NCBI GenBank assembly: GCA_900299035.1
Contig: OMIG01000107.1
Span: forward strand, 1-39,553
Origin: Pseudomonadota bacterium
GTDB lineage: Bacteria; Bdellovibrionota_C; UBA2361; OMII01
Length of the DNA: 39,553 nucleotides
Direction: 5' to 3'
The notes under the pieces are model-generated. The model was not told the origin of the DNA. It saw only the letters and a list, made by a program, of their open reading frames with translations, and did not search any database. The translations under genes were made by a program, and so were the position numbers. Position 1 is the first letter of the stretch; each line of letters opens with the position of its first letter. This document shows positions 23,774 to 36,084 of this stretch, one piece after another.

Positions 23774-24352
23774 ATGTCACAAGCCTTAGAGATAGCCGGG
23801 GCTGTCCTCGGCCTGGCCTACCTCGTGCTCGCCGTAGCGAGGCGCTGGTGGGCCTGGATTCCGTACATCTTGTCATCGGCGATCTATTTGCCAGTTTTCT
23901 GGGCGAGCGGCTTCGTGTTCAACGCGCTGCTCCAGCTCTTCTTCGTTGGGATGGGAGTTCACGGACTGTCGCAGTGGAGGCAGGAAGGCGAGGTGGTGGC
24001 GCCGGTGCAGTGGCCGGTAGCATGGCACGCCTGGATAGTGACGGTGTCGTTGGCCCTCTCTGCTCTCTTGGGGTGGGTTGCCGCTCCCGAGGGCCTGAAC
24101 GCAGTCACGTTCGCGGACTCTACGATTACTGTGTGCAGCGTAGTGGCGACCTACCTGACGGTGAAGCGGGTGCTTGAGAACTGGGCGTACTGGCTCCTGA
24201 TAAATGCCTTGGCAGCGTGCACCTTTGCGGCGCAGGGCCTCACGGTAACGGCATGGCTCTACGGTGCGTACGGGCTGCTCTGCGTCTCAGGACTAATCGC
24301 GTGGCGACGAGCAGCACCGACAGTGAATAGGGCAGGCTCCCCCTCGTCGTAG
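23774..24352 (+). CDS. pnuT: PnuC-family permease, probable thiamin transporter PnuT
   Basis: A 192-residue inner-membrane protein with about six to seven hydrophobic segments. It shows the PnuC-family pattern: RRWWAWIPYILSSAIYLPVFW, FNALLQLFFVGMGVHGLSQW and a C-terminal YWLLINALAACTFAAQGLTVTAWLYGAYGLLCVSGLIAWRR. PnuC proteins carry vitamin-like compounds by facilitated diffusion coupled to intracellular phosphorylation; PnuT members carry thiamin and often sit next to TPP-regulated TonB receptors. The gene follows the receptor by 162 nt and has no riboswitch of its own, so read-through is likely. GGAGTGAGG lies rather far before ATG 23774. No thiamin pyrophosphokinase gene is adjacent. Confidence 0.85.
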   Translation: MSQALEIAGAVLGLAYLVLAVARRWWAWIPYILSSAIYLPVFWASGFVFNALLQLFFVGMGVHGLSQWRQEGEVVAPVQWPVAWHAWIVTVSLALSALLGWVAAPEGLNAVTFADSTITVCSVVATYLTVKRVLENWAYWLLINALAACTFAAQGLTVTAWLYGAYGLLCVSGLIAWRRAAPTVNRAGSPSS

Positions 24353-24506
24353 TGCGGTGCCGGGCAGGAGCCTTCGCCGGGCAATGCCTTTGGCGCTGAA
24401 AATACTGTAAAAATCGCCAGCACTCCACGCACCCGAGCGCTGTTGGCAGGTGACCGAGATCGCTGGACGAGGCGGTAGAGGCACCCGAAAATGGCTCAAT
24501 CGACAA

Positions 24507-24536
24507 TTGCGGAGGCCGCGGCTCCGTACCTATACT
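24507..24536 (+). promoter_or_regulatory. Sigma70-type promoter of the Gly/Tyr-rich lipoprotein gene
   Basis: TTGCGG (24507-24512), an 18-nt spacer, then TATACT (24531-24536). The -10 ends 8 nt before ATG 24545, so transcription would start at about the start codon. It lies inside a longer in-frame stretch beginning at 24491, which argues against that earlier start. Confidence 0.45.
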
Positions 24537-24544
24537 TTTGTGCT

Positions 24545-25009
24545 ATGACAACTCGCCAAACGATCTGCCTCATCTCGTTACTAACACTCTCTGCAGCGCT
24601 CACGGGCTGTGCCAACCTCAACGACCCGTACGGGCAGGGCGGCTACGGCGGATACGGCGCTCCGTACGGAGGTGCCCCGTACGGAAATGCGCCCTACGGC
24701 TACAACGCTCCGCCGCCGTACTACGGCGGCCCGGGCTACTACAACGGATACCCAAACTATCAGCAGCAGCAACAGCAGCGTGAGCTCGACCGGGAGCGAC
24801 GTCAGCTCGAAGAGGAGCGTCGGCGGCTTGAGCGGGAGAGAGACTCGTACCGCGCCCCCAATCCGCCTCCGCCGCCAGCGTCGCGCCCGATTCCTGATCG
24901 GTGCCCAGCAGGCTTTAGCCCGAGCGAGAGAAAGTGCTCCCCTCAAGAGCGCAGGAATGGCTGCCGCGACATTCGGCTCTCGAGCGGCTTAGGGTGCGTG
25001 TCGCGCTAG
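24545..25009 (+). CDS. Gly/Tyr-rich lipoprotein with coiled-coil segment
   Basis: A 154-residue probable lipoprotein. The signal peptide ends in the lipobox L-T-G-C (Cys22). The mature chain begins with a Gly/Tyr/Pro/Ala-rich stretch of about 50 residues with GGYGGYGAPYGGAPYGNAPYG-like repeats. A Gln run follows, then a highly charged Glu/Arg heptad-like segment (RELDRERRQLEEERRRLERE), a Pro-rich linker and a short C-terminal part with four Cys (DRCPAG, RKCSPQ, NGCRD, LGCVSR). This layout suggests an envelope or surface protein, but no family is recognised. I moved the start to ATG 24545 because the lipobox is then correctly placed and a promoter ends just before it. Confidence 0.78.
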   Translation: MTTRQTICLISLLTLSAALTGCANLNDPYGQGGYGGYGAPYGGAPYGNAPYGYNAPPPYYGGPGYYNGYPNYQQQQQQRELDRERRQLEEERRRLERERDSYRAPNPPPPPASRPIPDRCPAGFSPSERKCSPQERRNGCRDIRLSSGLGCVSR

Positions 25010-25062
25010 CGCGCGTTCTGCGCATGAGCTCCCTCTACCCAGGAACCCGAGCGATTGTGTAG

Positions 25063-27147
<2,085 letters not shown>

Positions 27148-27184
27148 CGGCGATTTAGTCGTCTTGAGGCCTCTCCTAAGTGTT

Positions 27185-27213
27185 TTGCCAAGGGCCCAGG
27201 GCTGTTCTATATT
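27185..27213 (+). promoter_or_regulatory. Sigma70-type promoter for gltX-efp-greA
   Basis: TTGCCA (27185-27190), 17-nt spacer, TATATT (27208-27213). Start predicted near 27220, 19 nt before ATG 27239, with GGAGG (27227-27231) between them. Confidence 0.6.
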
Positions 27214-27238
27214 CCAGGCGTTTGTTGGAGGAAAAATC

Positions 27239-28720
27239 ATGACCGAAGTCCGCACCCGTTTCGCGCCGTCTCCGACAGGCTTTCAGCACCTCGGCGGCTT
27301 CCGCACAGCCTTCTTCGCGTACCTGCTCGCCAAGAAGCACGGCGGCCAGTTCCTGCTGCGCATTGAGGACACCGATCGCGAGCGGCTCGTGCCGGGGGCA
27401 ATCCGTTTCATCGTCGAGGAGCTAGGCTGGCTTGGAATCCAGATCGATGAGGGCCCGAGCCGAGAGGAGCTCAAGGCGATCGGCGAACTTTGGGATGGCG
27501 CGCCTGAGATTGGCGGACCGTGCGGCCCGTACATTCAGAGCCTCAAGCTCAAGCGCTACAAAGAGGTTGCAGAAGAGCTCATCTCGAAGGGCTTCGCCTA
27601 CCGCTGTGACTGCACCCCAGAGATGCTTGAGCGGGAGCGCGCTGAGCAGATGGCCCGCCGCGAGCTTCCAGGGTACTCAGGCTACTGCCGCACCCGTGAA
27701 GTTTCTGCTGACCGCCCGCACGTCGTGCGCTTCAAGATTCCGCAAAAGCGCGCCCTGACCTTGAACGACGCCGTGCGCGGCCGCGTTCACTGGGATTCTA
27801 TACCGCTGCGTGACACGGTGCTGCTCAAGAGCGATGGCTTTCCGACCTACCACCTGGCAGCGATGGTTGACGATCACGACATGCGCATCTCTCACGTCTT
27901 GCGAGGGGTGGAGTGGCTCTCGTCAGCCCCGGTTCACCTGCTGCTGTACGAGGCTCTGGGCTGGCAGCCGCCGATCTTCGCGCACTTCCCGCTCGTGAAC
28001 GGGACAGACGGCAAGAAGCTCTCAAAGCGCAGTGGCGCACTCAACGCCCGTCAGGTGCGGGAGATGGGGTACCTGCCTGAGACCGTGCTCAACTTCGTGT
28101 CGCTGATCGGCTGGGCGCCAGGAGAGGGGAGCAACCAGGAGATCTTTACTCGCGACGAGCTGATCAAGTCCTTCTCCCTCGAAGGGATCAACCAGGCCAG
28201 CGGCGTGTTCGACGCGACCAAGATGGCGTGGATGAATGGACTCTACATTCGCAACCTCTCCGTTGGAGAGTTCATTGAGCGCTGCAAGCCGTACATGGAG
28301 CTGGCCGGAGTGCAGGTGCCAGCCGAGCAGTTTGCTGCGCTTGCCCCGCACGTTCAGGAGCGCGTGAAGGCGCTGACTGAGGTTGCTCCAATGCTCGACT
28401 TCCTGGCGGATAAGCCGCTCACTCGCGAGATGGACTCTATGTTCCAGAAGGGCATAGACGCCCCTAAGGCGCGTGAAGTGCTCAACCGCTCGCTGGTCGT
28501 GCTTGAGGCCCTTCCGGATTTCACGGTGGAGGCTATTGATCAAGCATTGCGAGGGGTTGCGACTGAGCTTGGGCTCAAGGCCGGACCCGCATTCGGGGTG
28601 CTGCGCGTTGCCGTGACCGGCAAGACAATAACGCCGCCGCTCTTTGAGTCGTTTGCAGTACTCGGCAAGGATACTGTACTATCCCGCATTCGAGAGACGC
28701 TTGATCTCATACCCGCGTAG
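27239..28720 (+). CDS. gltX: Glutamyl-tRNA synthetase
   Basis: A 493-residue class I aminoacyl-tRNA synthetase that charges tRNA-Glu. The HIGH-type motif is in RFAPSPTGFQHLGGFRTAFF (His-Leu-Gly variant) and the KMSKS-type motif is DGKKLSKRSGA. FKIPQKRALTLNDAVRG, DGFPTYHLAAMVDDHDM and the helical anticodon-binding C-terminal domain are all present. The start is ATG 27239, with GGAGG 7 nt upstream and a promoter before it; a longer in-frame start at 27095 lies within ligA and lacks homology. efp follows after 15 nt and greA shortly after, so the three are probably one operon. Confidence 0.96.
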   Translation: MTEVRTRFAPSPTGFQHLGGFRTAFFAYLLAKKHGGQFLLRIEDTDRERLVPGAIRFIVEELGWLGIQIDEGPSREELKAIGELWDGAPEIGGPCGPYIQSLKLKRYKEVAEELISKGFAYRCDCTPEMLERERAEQMARRELPGYSGYCRTREVSADRPHVVRFKIPQKRALTLNDAVRGRVHWDSIPLRDTVLLKSDGFPTYHLAAMVDDHDMRISHVLRGVEWLSSAPVHLLLYEALGWQPPIFAHFPLVNGTDGKKLSKRSGALNARQVREMGYLPETVLNFVSLIGWAPGEGSNQEIFTRDELIKSFSLEGINQASGVFDATKMAWMNGLYIRNLSVGEFIERCKPYMELAGVQVPAEQFAALAPHVQERVKALTEVAPMLDFLADKPLTREMDSMFQKGIDAPKAREVLNRSLVVLEALPDFTVEAIDQALRGVATELGLKAGPAFGVLRVAVTGKTITPPLFESFAVLGKDTVLSRIRETLDLIPA

Positions 28721-28735
28721 TAACGGAACAAGACT

Positions 28736-29290
28736 ATGAAAGCGAAAGATGTGCGCCGTGGCACGGTAATCGTGCTCAAGAACAACCTCTACAGCGTGAT
28801 GGACTTCCATCACCACACCCCGGGCAACCTGCGCGCCATGGTTCACATGAAGCTGCGGAACTTGAGCACCGGCACCCAGATGGAGCAGCGCTTCAGCTCG
28901 ACAGAAGAGATCGACACGGCTGACGTCTTTAACCAGTCGGCGACCTTCCTGTACGCTGACGCCAACGGCTTCCACTTCATGAACTCAGAGACCTACGAGC
29001 AGGTTGCCATCACCCCAGAGATGATCGGCGACGGCAGGTACTACATCCAGGAGGGCATGCAGGTGCAGCTCTCGATGTACGAAGAGAACCCGATCGGCAT
29101 CCAGCTCCCGCAGACCGTTATCCTCACGATCGCTGAGACGGAGCCGGGCCTCAAGGGCGCAACGCAGACCAACTCTCCCAAGCCGGCAAAGACTGAGACA
29201 GGGCTCCAGCTCAACGTTCCTCAGTTCGTCAACATCGGTGACAAGGTGATTATCAACACCGAAACCGGTGAGTACCAGAGCCGCGCGTAA
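28736..29290 (+). CDS. efp: Elongation factor P (Asn-tip type)
   Basis: A 184-residue EF-P with the three expected beta-barrel domains: KOW-like N-terminal, OB, and the C-terminal ending VNIGDKVIINTETGEYQSRA with the family signature. EF-P enters the ribosomal E site and relieves stalling at consecutive prolines. In E. coli the loop that reaches the tRNA ends in Pro-Gly-Lys, with the modified lysine; here it reads HHTPGNLRAM, with Asn31 at the tip, so neither beta-lysylation of Lys nor rhamnosylation of Arg is possible at that spot. No epmA, epmB or earP gene is nearby. It is in operon order gltX-efp-greA. Confidence 0.95.
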   Translation: MKAKDVRRGTVIVLKNNLYSVMDFHHHTPGNLRAMVHMKLRNLSTGTQMEQRFSSTEEIDTADVFNQSATFLYADANGFHFMNSETYEQVAITPEMIGDGRYYIQEGMQVQLSMYEENPIGIQLPQTVILTIAETEPGLKGATQTNSPKPAKTETGLQLNVPQFVNIGDKVIINTETGEYQSRA

Positions 29291-29317
29291 CGCAGCACAG
29301 GAGAGGGGCCGCTCGCC

Positions 29318-29812
29318 ATGAAACGACCGATGACTCCGCGCGGCTACGCTGCGCTCCGCAACGAACTGACCAAGCTCAAGGCGATGAGGCCTGAGATCGC
29401 CCGTGCGATCGAGGTAGCTCGCGGGCACGGTGACCTGTCAGAGAACGGCGACTACGACGCGGCGAAAGAGAAGTCGGGCATGACCGAGGCCAAGATCAGG
29501 GACATCGAGGCTCGGCTGGCCATGGCTGAGATTATCGACCCGCGCAAGTTCGGGGAGCTTACCCGAGTTGTGTTCGGCGTTAGCGTAAAGATCGAGGATG
29601 TAGACTCGGGCGAGCAGCGCACACTGAGCATTTTTGGCGCAGAGGAGTCTGACGTTGAGCGGGGCTGGATCTCGTTCGAGGCGCCGCTCGGCAAGGCGCT
29701 GATCGGCAAAGAGATCGGCGATGTCGCCAAGGTCCCACTGCCAGGCGGCGCGCGAGAGTACGAGATCGTTGAGATCTTCGTGAGCTACGAAGAAGAGTCC
29801 ACCGAAGGCTAA
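29318..29812 (+). CDS. greA: Transcription elongation factor GreA
   Basis: A 164-residue GreA/GreB-family factor that enters the RNA polymerase secondary channel and stimulates cleavage of backtracked RNA. The N-terminal coiled coil carries the acidic tip in HGDLSENGDYDAAKEK (Asp39 and Glu42 correspond to the essential acids). The C-terminal FKBP-like domain has WISFEAPLGKALIGKEIGDVAKVPLPGG. Length and motifs fit GreA rather than GreB. AGGAGAGG precedes ATG 29318; the gene follows efp by 27 nt. Confidence 0.95.
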   Translation: MKRPMTPRGYAALRNELTKLKAMRPEIARAIEVARGHGDLSENGDYDAAKEKSGMTEAKIRDIEARLAMAEIIDPRKFGELTRVVFGVSVKIEDVDSGEQRTLSIFGAEESDVERGWISFEAPLGKALIGKEIGDVAKVPLPGGAREYEIVEIFVSYEEESTEG

Positions 29813-29813
29813 C

Positions 29814-29832
29814 AGCGGCGCACTCAGCCGCT
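29814..29832 (+). terminator. Weak terminator-like hairpin after greA
   Basis: AGCGGC (29814-29819) pairs with GCCGCT (29827-29832), 7-nt loop, followed only by TTCCC, so termination may be partial. Confidence 0.3.
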
Positions 29833-29970
29833 TTCCCAAAGTTCTGGTAGTTAGCTGGTCCTGTGGCGCCTGGGCGGTTCTCTAGCCGCAAAATCAGGGA
29901 CGTCTGAACTGCCTTGCCAGCGGTGTCGATCCCTTTTCAGGTTTTGGCCACAACGTGCTACGGTTCACCC

Positions 29971-31893
29971 GTGATTTCCCAAGAGAGCATAGAGCGGGTC
30001 AAGTCTGAAGCCAGCATCGTTGAGGTCGTCTCAGAGACCGTCAAGCTGCGCCGGGCAGGGATGTACTACTCCGGCCTTTGCCCGTTCCACTCCGAGCGCT
30101 CTCCGTCCTTCTTCGTTAGGGAGTCGTCCAATTCGTACCACTGCTACGGGTGCAGCGCCTCGGGCAACGTAATCTCGTTCGTGATGGCTTCGCGCGCTAT
30201 GACCTTTCCCGAGGCAGTCGAGTTCCTTGCAGGCCGCTTCGGGATCGAGCTCAAGCGCGACAACAGCCGCAGAGGGCAGGGGCCGAGCGTCGACCGAGAG
30301 AAGCTCTTTGCGGTGTGCGCCACGGCGCAGAACTTTTTTCGCCAGTCGCTCATGCAGGTCAAGAAGGGCGCCGGAGAGTTCGCCAAGGTAGGCGAGTACC
30401 TGCGCAAGCGCGGGCTCACCGCTGACGCCATCAATACGTTCGGCATCGGCTACGCCCCCAACCAGCGCGGCGCCTTGGCGGAGACCCTCAAGAAGGCCGG
30501 CTTCAGCGAAGAGCTGATCATTCAGTCGGGGCTGGCAAGGCGAGCATCGGGCGGAGAGCTGTACGACTTCTTCCGCGGGCGGCTCATCTTTCCCATCTTC
30601 CTCGACGTAAAGCGCATCGCTGGATTTGGCGGCCGCATCGTCCCAGGCGTGAACGACCCGGCTTTTGAGCAGCAGGCGCCGAAGTACCTCAACTCGCCAG
30701 AGACGCCGATTTACCAGAAGAATCGCACGCTGTACGGGCTGCCGCAGGCGATGAGCGCCATCCGCGAGGCGGGCGAGGCCTACATCGTCGAGGGGTACAT
30801 GGACGTCGTTGGGCTTGCGATGCGCGGGGTCAACAACGTGGTTGCCTGCTGCGGCACAGCGATGACCGAGCAGCACCTCAAGCGCTTTTCAGGGCTGTGC
30901 AGCCGAGTGCACCTGCTGTTCGACGGTGACACAGCAGGCCGTGGGGCTGCCGCCAAATCGTTCGTGTCCGCGCGCAATGCGGATGTGGACGTGACAGCCT
31001 GCTTCCTGCCGGATGACGTTGACCCGGATGACTTCGCGTCGCAGCACGGTGCTGAGACGCCTCACGCCCTGAAGGGCGTGCAGAAGTCTGAGCTCATAGA
31101 CACCTACATCGATTGGCTCCTGACTCGTGCTGGATGCTCGGTTACCGAGAAGCCAGGAGCCAACCTGCTCGGCAAGCTGAGCGAAGAGGTCGCTAAGGCG
31201 CTCAGCGGCGTAGAGCGCGAGGTGGTGCGTTCCACCCTAACGGCCCGAGCAGCGCGCAGGCTCGGCATAGAGACGCCGCAGCTTGAGCGGCTCGTGGCGA
31301 AGGGCTCTTCAGGTAGCGCGCAGTCCGCCGGCAAAGAGCCAGCGAAGGCTCGTTCATCAGAGAGCAAGCAAGACTCAGCGGAGGGGATCGCCGCCTCGCC
31401 GCAGCAGGCGCGAGGGGCGGCTGAGCTGCCCCGAGTTGACCTCGACATGCTGCGCTCACTCATGGTGCTCAAGGGAGAGGTCATCCCGGACCTGCTGCGG
31501 AACCCGGAGATGTGCGAGATCCTCCAGCCCGAAACGGTCAGCTTCGCCATGGACCTCGGGCAAGCCCTGGCCGACCACCCGGACGATGAGCAGGGTCAGA
31601 GACAGGCCGCCAAGGAGCTCTTACAAACCCTCGGACCAGACTGGACCAGGCTCTGGAAAGAGGCCTTCAAGATGGTCGAAGCGGGGGTAAGTATGCGGGA
31701 CCTGTACCGGGAAAGCCTGCTGGCCCTGCGTCGGCAGAAGCTTCGGGGGCTCCTTGATGAGTGCAAGGAGGAGCTGGTTTCGGGAGAGGGGGATTCTCAG
31801 AGACAGCTCGAGATTTCTGAGCGGATTCGTATCCTGAAAAATCAGATAGATGGGCTGGCTCGGGGGGTGGACCTGCAAAGCTCAAATAGCTAG
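29971..31893 (+). CDS. dnaG: DNA primase DnaG
   Basis: A 640-residue bacterial primase that lays down RNA primers for replication. The CHC2 zinc-binding domain has Cys37, His40, Cys58 and Cys61. The catalytic core carries EYLRKRGLTADAINTFGIGYAP, a TOPRIM site in AYIVEGYMDVVGL and HLLFDGDTAGRGA, and a longer C-terminal helicase-binding region. Translation from GTG 29971 gives the normal N-terminus (SQESIERVKSEASIVEVV); an earlier in-frame start at 29914 would add 19 atypical residues. A TACGGT hexamer (29959-29964) ends 6 nt before GTG and no Shine-Dalgarno is visible. It precedes rpoD as in the classical macromolecular synthesis operon, but rpsU is absent. Confidence 0.95.
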   Translation: MISQESIERVKSEASIVEVVSETVKLRRAGMYYSGLCPFHSERSPSFFVRESSNSYHCYGCSASGNVISFVMASRAMTFPEAVEFLAGRFGIELKRDNSRRGQGPSVDREKLFAVCATAQNFFRQSLMQVKKGAGEFAKVGEYLRKRGLTADAINTFGIGYAPNQRGALAETLKKAGFSEELIIQSGLARRASGGELYDFFRGRLIFPIFLDVKRIAGFGGRIVPGVNDPAFEQQAPKYLNSPETPIYQKNRTLYGLPQAMSAIREAGEAYIVEGYMDVVGLAMRGVNNVVACCGTAMTEQHLKRFSGLCSRVHLLFDGDTAGRGAAAKSFVSARNADVDVTACFLPDDVDPDDFASQHGAETPHALKGVQKSELIDTYIDWLLTRAGCSVTEKPGANLLGKLSEEVAKALSGVEREVVRSTLTARAARRLGIETPQLERLVAKGSSGSAQSAGKEPAKARSSESKQDSAEGIAASPQQARGAAELPRVDLDMLRSLMVLKGEVIPDLLRNPEMCEILQPETVSFAMDLGQALADHPDDEQGQRQAAKELLQTLGPDWTRLWKEAFKMVEAGVSMRDLYRESLLALRRQKLRGLLDECKEELVSGEGDSQRQLEISERIRILKNQIDGLARGVDLQSSNS

Positions 31894-32174
31894 TATCCTG
31901 AGATTCTTGGGGGCATGTAGCCCCATTCCGTTGCCCCTAGGGTGAGGGCCACTCCTGACAGCAGAGAGTGTGAGGCCCCTATAGGGTGAGAGGAAAAAAC
32001 GAGGAGCGCAGCGCGCTCACTCGGAGAGTTTTTCGTCGGGCGACCCCCTTGTGGCGGGGTGTCTCCATCGGCAGGTTCAGGGGCGCGCCCCCGCGTTTTT
32101 GCTTTTACGTGATCTCAATGTGTGTTGCCTCCGTCTTCTGTGGATGACGAGGGGCGTGTTGATTCGGAGTGGCA
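31894..32174. other. Structured dnaG-rpoD intergenic region
   Basis: About 280 nt with no gene but many short inverted repeats. These include GGGGC-ATGTA-GCCCC just after dnaG, CCCCTAGGGTGAG near 31936 and CCCCTATAGGGTGAG near 31977 (two related mini-palindromes), GAGCGC-AGC-GCGCTC, ACCCC...GGGGT, and a GGGG-CGCG-CCCC hairpin followed by a short T-run (32080-32100). These may be attenuation or processing sites between primase and sigma factor; no promoter was convincingly found. Confidence 0.45.
32080..32100 (+). terminator. Weak terminator-like hairpin before rpoD
   Basis: GGGG (32080-32083), CGCG loop, CCCC (32088-32091), then CGCG and TTTTT (32096-32100). The stem is short, so at most partial termination of dnaG transcripts. 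Confidence 0.3.
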
Positions 32175-34514
<2,340 letters not shown>

Positions 34515-34517
34515 CCG

Positions 34518-35120
34518 ATGGTGCTGCCGATGAGACGAGCCCGAGTCGCCTGGCTGCTGACCATGATAGCGTCCGCGGGCTGCGGCAAGTACCTGCCGCC
34601 CATCCCCCCCGAGATGGTGGCTCCCAAGGCGGTTGAGGCTCTTGAAGCGTCAACAACGGCGGAGCAGGTTTCGCTCAAGTGGACCTCGCCGGAGCAGGAC
34701 CGGCGCGGCAAGGAGCTCCAGGCGATAGACGGTTACACGGTGCAGCGCAAGGAGATCGCCGCGCGCGGTGATGAGACAAACCCTAACGTAGAGTTCGTTG
34801 ACCTCGGCTTCGTAAAGGACAGTCACGTGCAGGTGCGTGAGCGGCTGCGCAAGGAAGCCAGGGAGCAGGGCAAGATCGGGCGCACCGTCAAGGCGCCAGC
34901 AGAGCTGACGCAGTTCGCCTTCGCTGACTCGAAGGTGCAGAACGGGAAGACGTACCTGTACCAGGTAGTTCCGCAGAACCAGGGCGGTGTCGACGGCGTT
35001 GTGAATCAGGTCGTGCGTGTGGTCTTTAAGGGCCAGGAAAGCAACGTGGTGATCCTGGCGGCAAAGGACGTCGAAGCATCGCCGGAGCCTGATGCCAACT
35101 TGCCGGTCGGGCAGCAGTAG
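34518..35120 (+). CDS. FN3-like lipoprotein upstream of dapA
   Basis: A 200-residue probable lipoprotein. A basic start is followed by a hydrophobic segment and the lipobox A-S-A-G-C (Cys22). The mature N-terminus [20 protein letters not shown] resembles the CGK-x-G-x-x-x-PP opening of small lipoproteins found beside lysA/dapA genes. The rest has a fibronectin-III-like pattern ([36 protein letters not shown]). Its role is unknown; an envelope-maintenance function is possible. It follows rpoD by 3 nt and precedes dapA by 76 nt. ATG 34518 and ATG 34530 are both possible starts. Confidence 0.78.
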   Translation: MVLPMRRARVAWLLTMIASAGCGKYLPPIPPEMVAPKAVEALEASTTAEQVSLKWTSPEQDRRGKELQAIDGYTVQRKEIAARGDETNPNVEFVDLGFVKDSHVQVRERLRKEAREQGKIGRTVKAPAELTQFAFADSKVQNGKTYLYQVVPQNQGGVDGVVNQVVRVVFKGQESNVVILAAKDVEASPEPDANLPVGQQ

Positions 35121-35181
35121 TCACGAGAGTCTCCTCTTCGGGGAGAGCCGTGGTAAGGTCTGATTCAGAGTTTCTCTTTTT

Positions 35182-35190
35182 GAAAGGAGG
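35182..35190 (+). promoter_or_regulatory. Strong Shine-Dalgarno of dapA
   Basis: GAAAGGAGG lies 6 nt before GTG 35197 and fixes that non-ATG start. It is the best ribosome site in the window. Confidence 0.8.
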
Positions 35191-35196
35191 ATTACC

Positions 35197-36084
35197 GTGA
35201 GCACGCCCCCCCTCGACCTCCGCGGAGTTTTTACCGCACTAGTCACTCCATTCACCAAAGACGGCTCTGCCGTTGACTTCAAGTCACTTGAGAAGCTGAT
35301 CGATTTTCAGCTCGGAGCAGGAGTACAGGGGTTTGTCGCCTGCGGCTCGACAGGGGAGGCAGCAACGCTATCGCCACAAGAGTACGTTGACGTCGTCCGC
35401 TGCGTTCGGGCCCGAACGCGAGGGGTCTGCCCGTGCATCGCCGGGATCTCGGTCAGCGCAACGAAGCTGGCGATAGACACAGCGCGGGCCGTCGAGGAGT
35501 TGGGGTGCGATGGCATCCTCCTCGCGGCGCCTCCGTACAACAAGCCCTCTCAGGCCGGGCTCATCGAGCACTTCCGCGCGATCGCCGACTCGGTTGAGAC
35601 CCCGCTCATTGCCTACAACATCCCTGGCAGAAGCGGCGTCGGATTCTCTCCCGCCACCCTCGGCACGCTCAGCAAAGAGAAGCTGATCGTAGGGATCAAG
35701 GAGTCGTCCGGATCGGTTGACGCCTTGGCCGACACCATGAACGCAGTCTCGCCGTCGTGCCAAGTCCTCTCTGGCGAAGACTCGCTGGTGCTCGCGGCGC
35801 TTGCCTACGGAGGCACAGGCGTCATCTCAGCGTCCGCTAACGCGCTGCCGAAGGAGTTCGTCGATCTCACCACATCGTTCTTTGACGGCAGAGTGGCGGA
35901 CGCCCGGCGGGCGCAGCTCGCGATCTTGTCGCGCATACGAACGCTTTTCATTGAGTCCAACCCAGTGCCCGTCAAGACGGTGCTGGCGCTGCAGGGCGTA
36001 ATATCAGAGCCAACGGTGCGCCTGCCGCTCGTGGCGCTCTCAGCGGCGAGCCTCAAGGCAGTCCGCTCGGAGTTCTCGCTGTGA
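35197..36084 (+). CDS. dapA: 4-hydroxy-tetrahydrodipicolinate synthase DapA
   Basis: A 295-residue class I aldolase that condenses pyruvate with aspartate semialdehyde, the first committed step to diaminopimelate and lysine. Visible features are VFTALVTPF, the GSTGEA substrate loop (50-55), AAPPYNKPSQAGL, the catalytic Tyr140 in YNIPGRSG and the Schiff-base Lys168 in GIKESSG. GTG 35197 has an ideal Shine-Dalgarno. The stop overlaps the dapB start (GTGA), so the two enzymes are coupled. A separate promoter is likely but only a TAAGGT-like -10 near 35154 was noticed. Confidence 0.96.
   Translation: MSTPPLDLRGVFTALVTPFTKDGSAVDFKSLEKLIDFQLGAGVQGFVACGSTGEAATLSPQEYVDVVRCVRARTRGVCPCIAGISVSATKLAIDTARAVEELGCDGILLAAPPYNKPSQAGLIEHFRAIADSVETPLIAYNIPGRSGVGFSPATLGTLSKEKLIVGIKESSGSVDALADTMNAVSPSCQVLSGEDSLVLAALAYGGTGVISASANALPKEFVDLTTSFFDGRVADARRAQLAILSRIRTLFIESNPVPVKTVLALQGVISEPTVRLPLVALSAASLKAVRSEFSL

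Noticed and set aside
24491-24544. Earlier start of the Gly/Tyr-rich lipoprotein.
   Set aside because: It would place 18 residues before a proper lipoprotein signal peptide and overlap the promoter.
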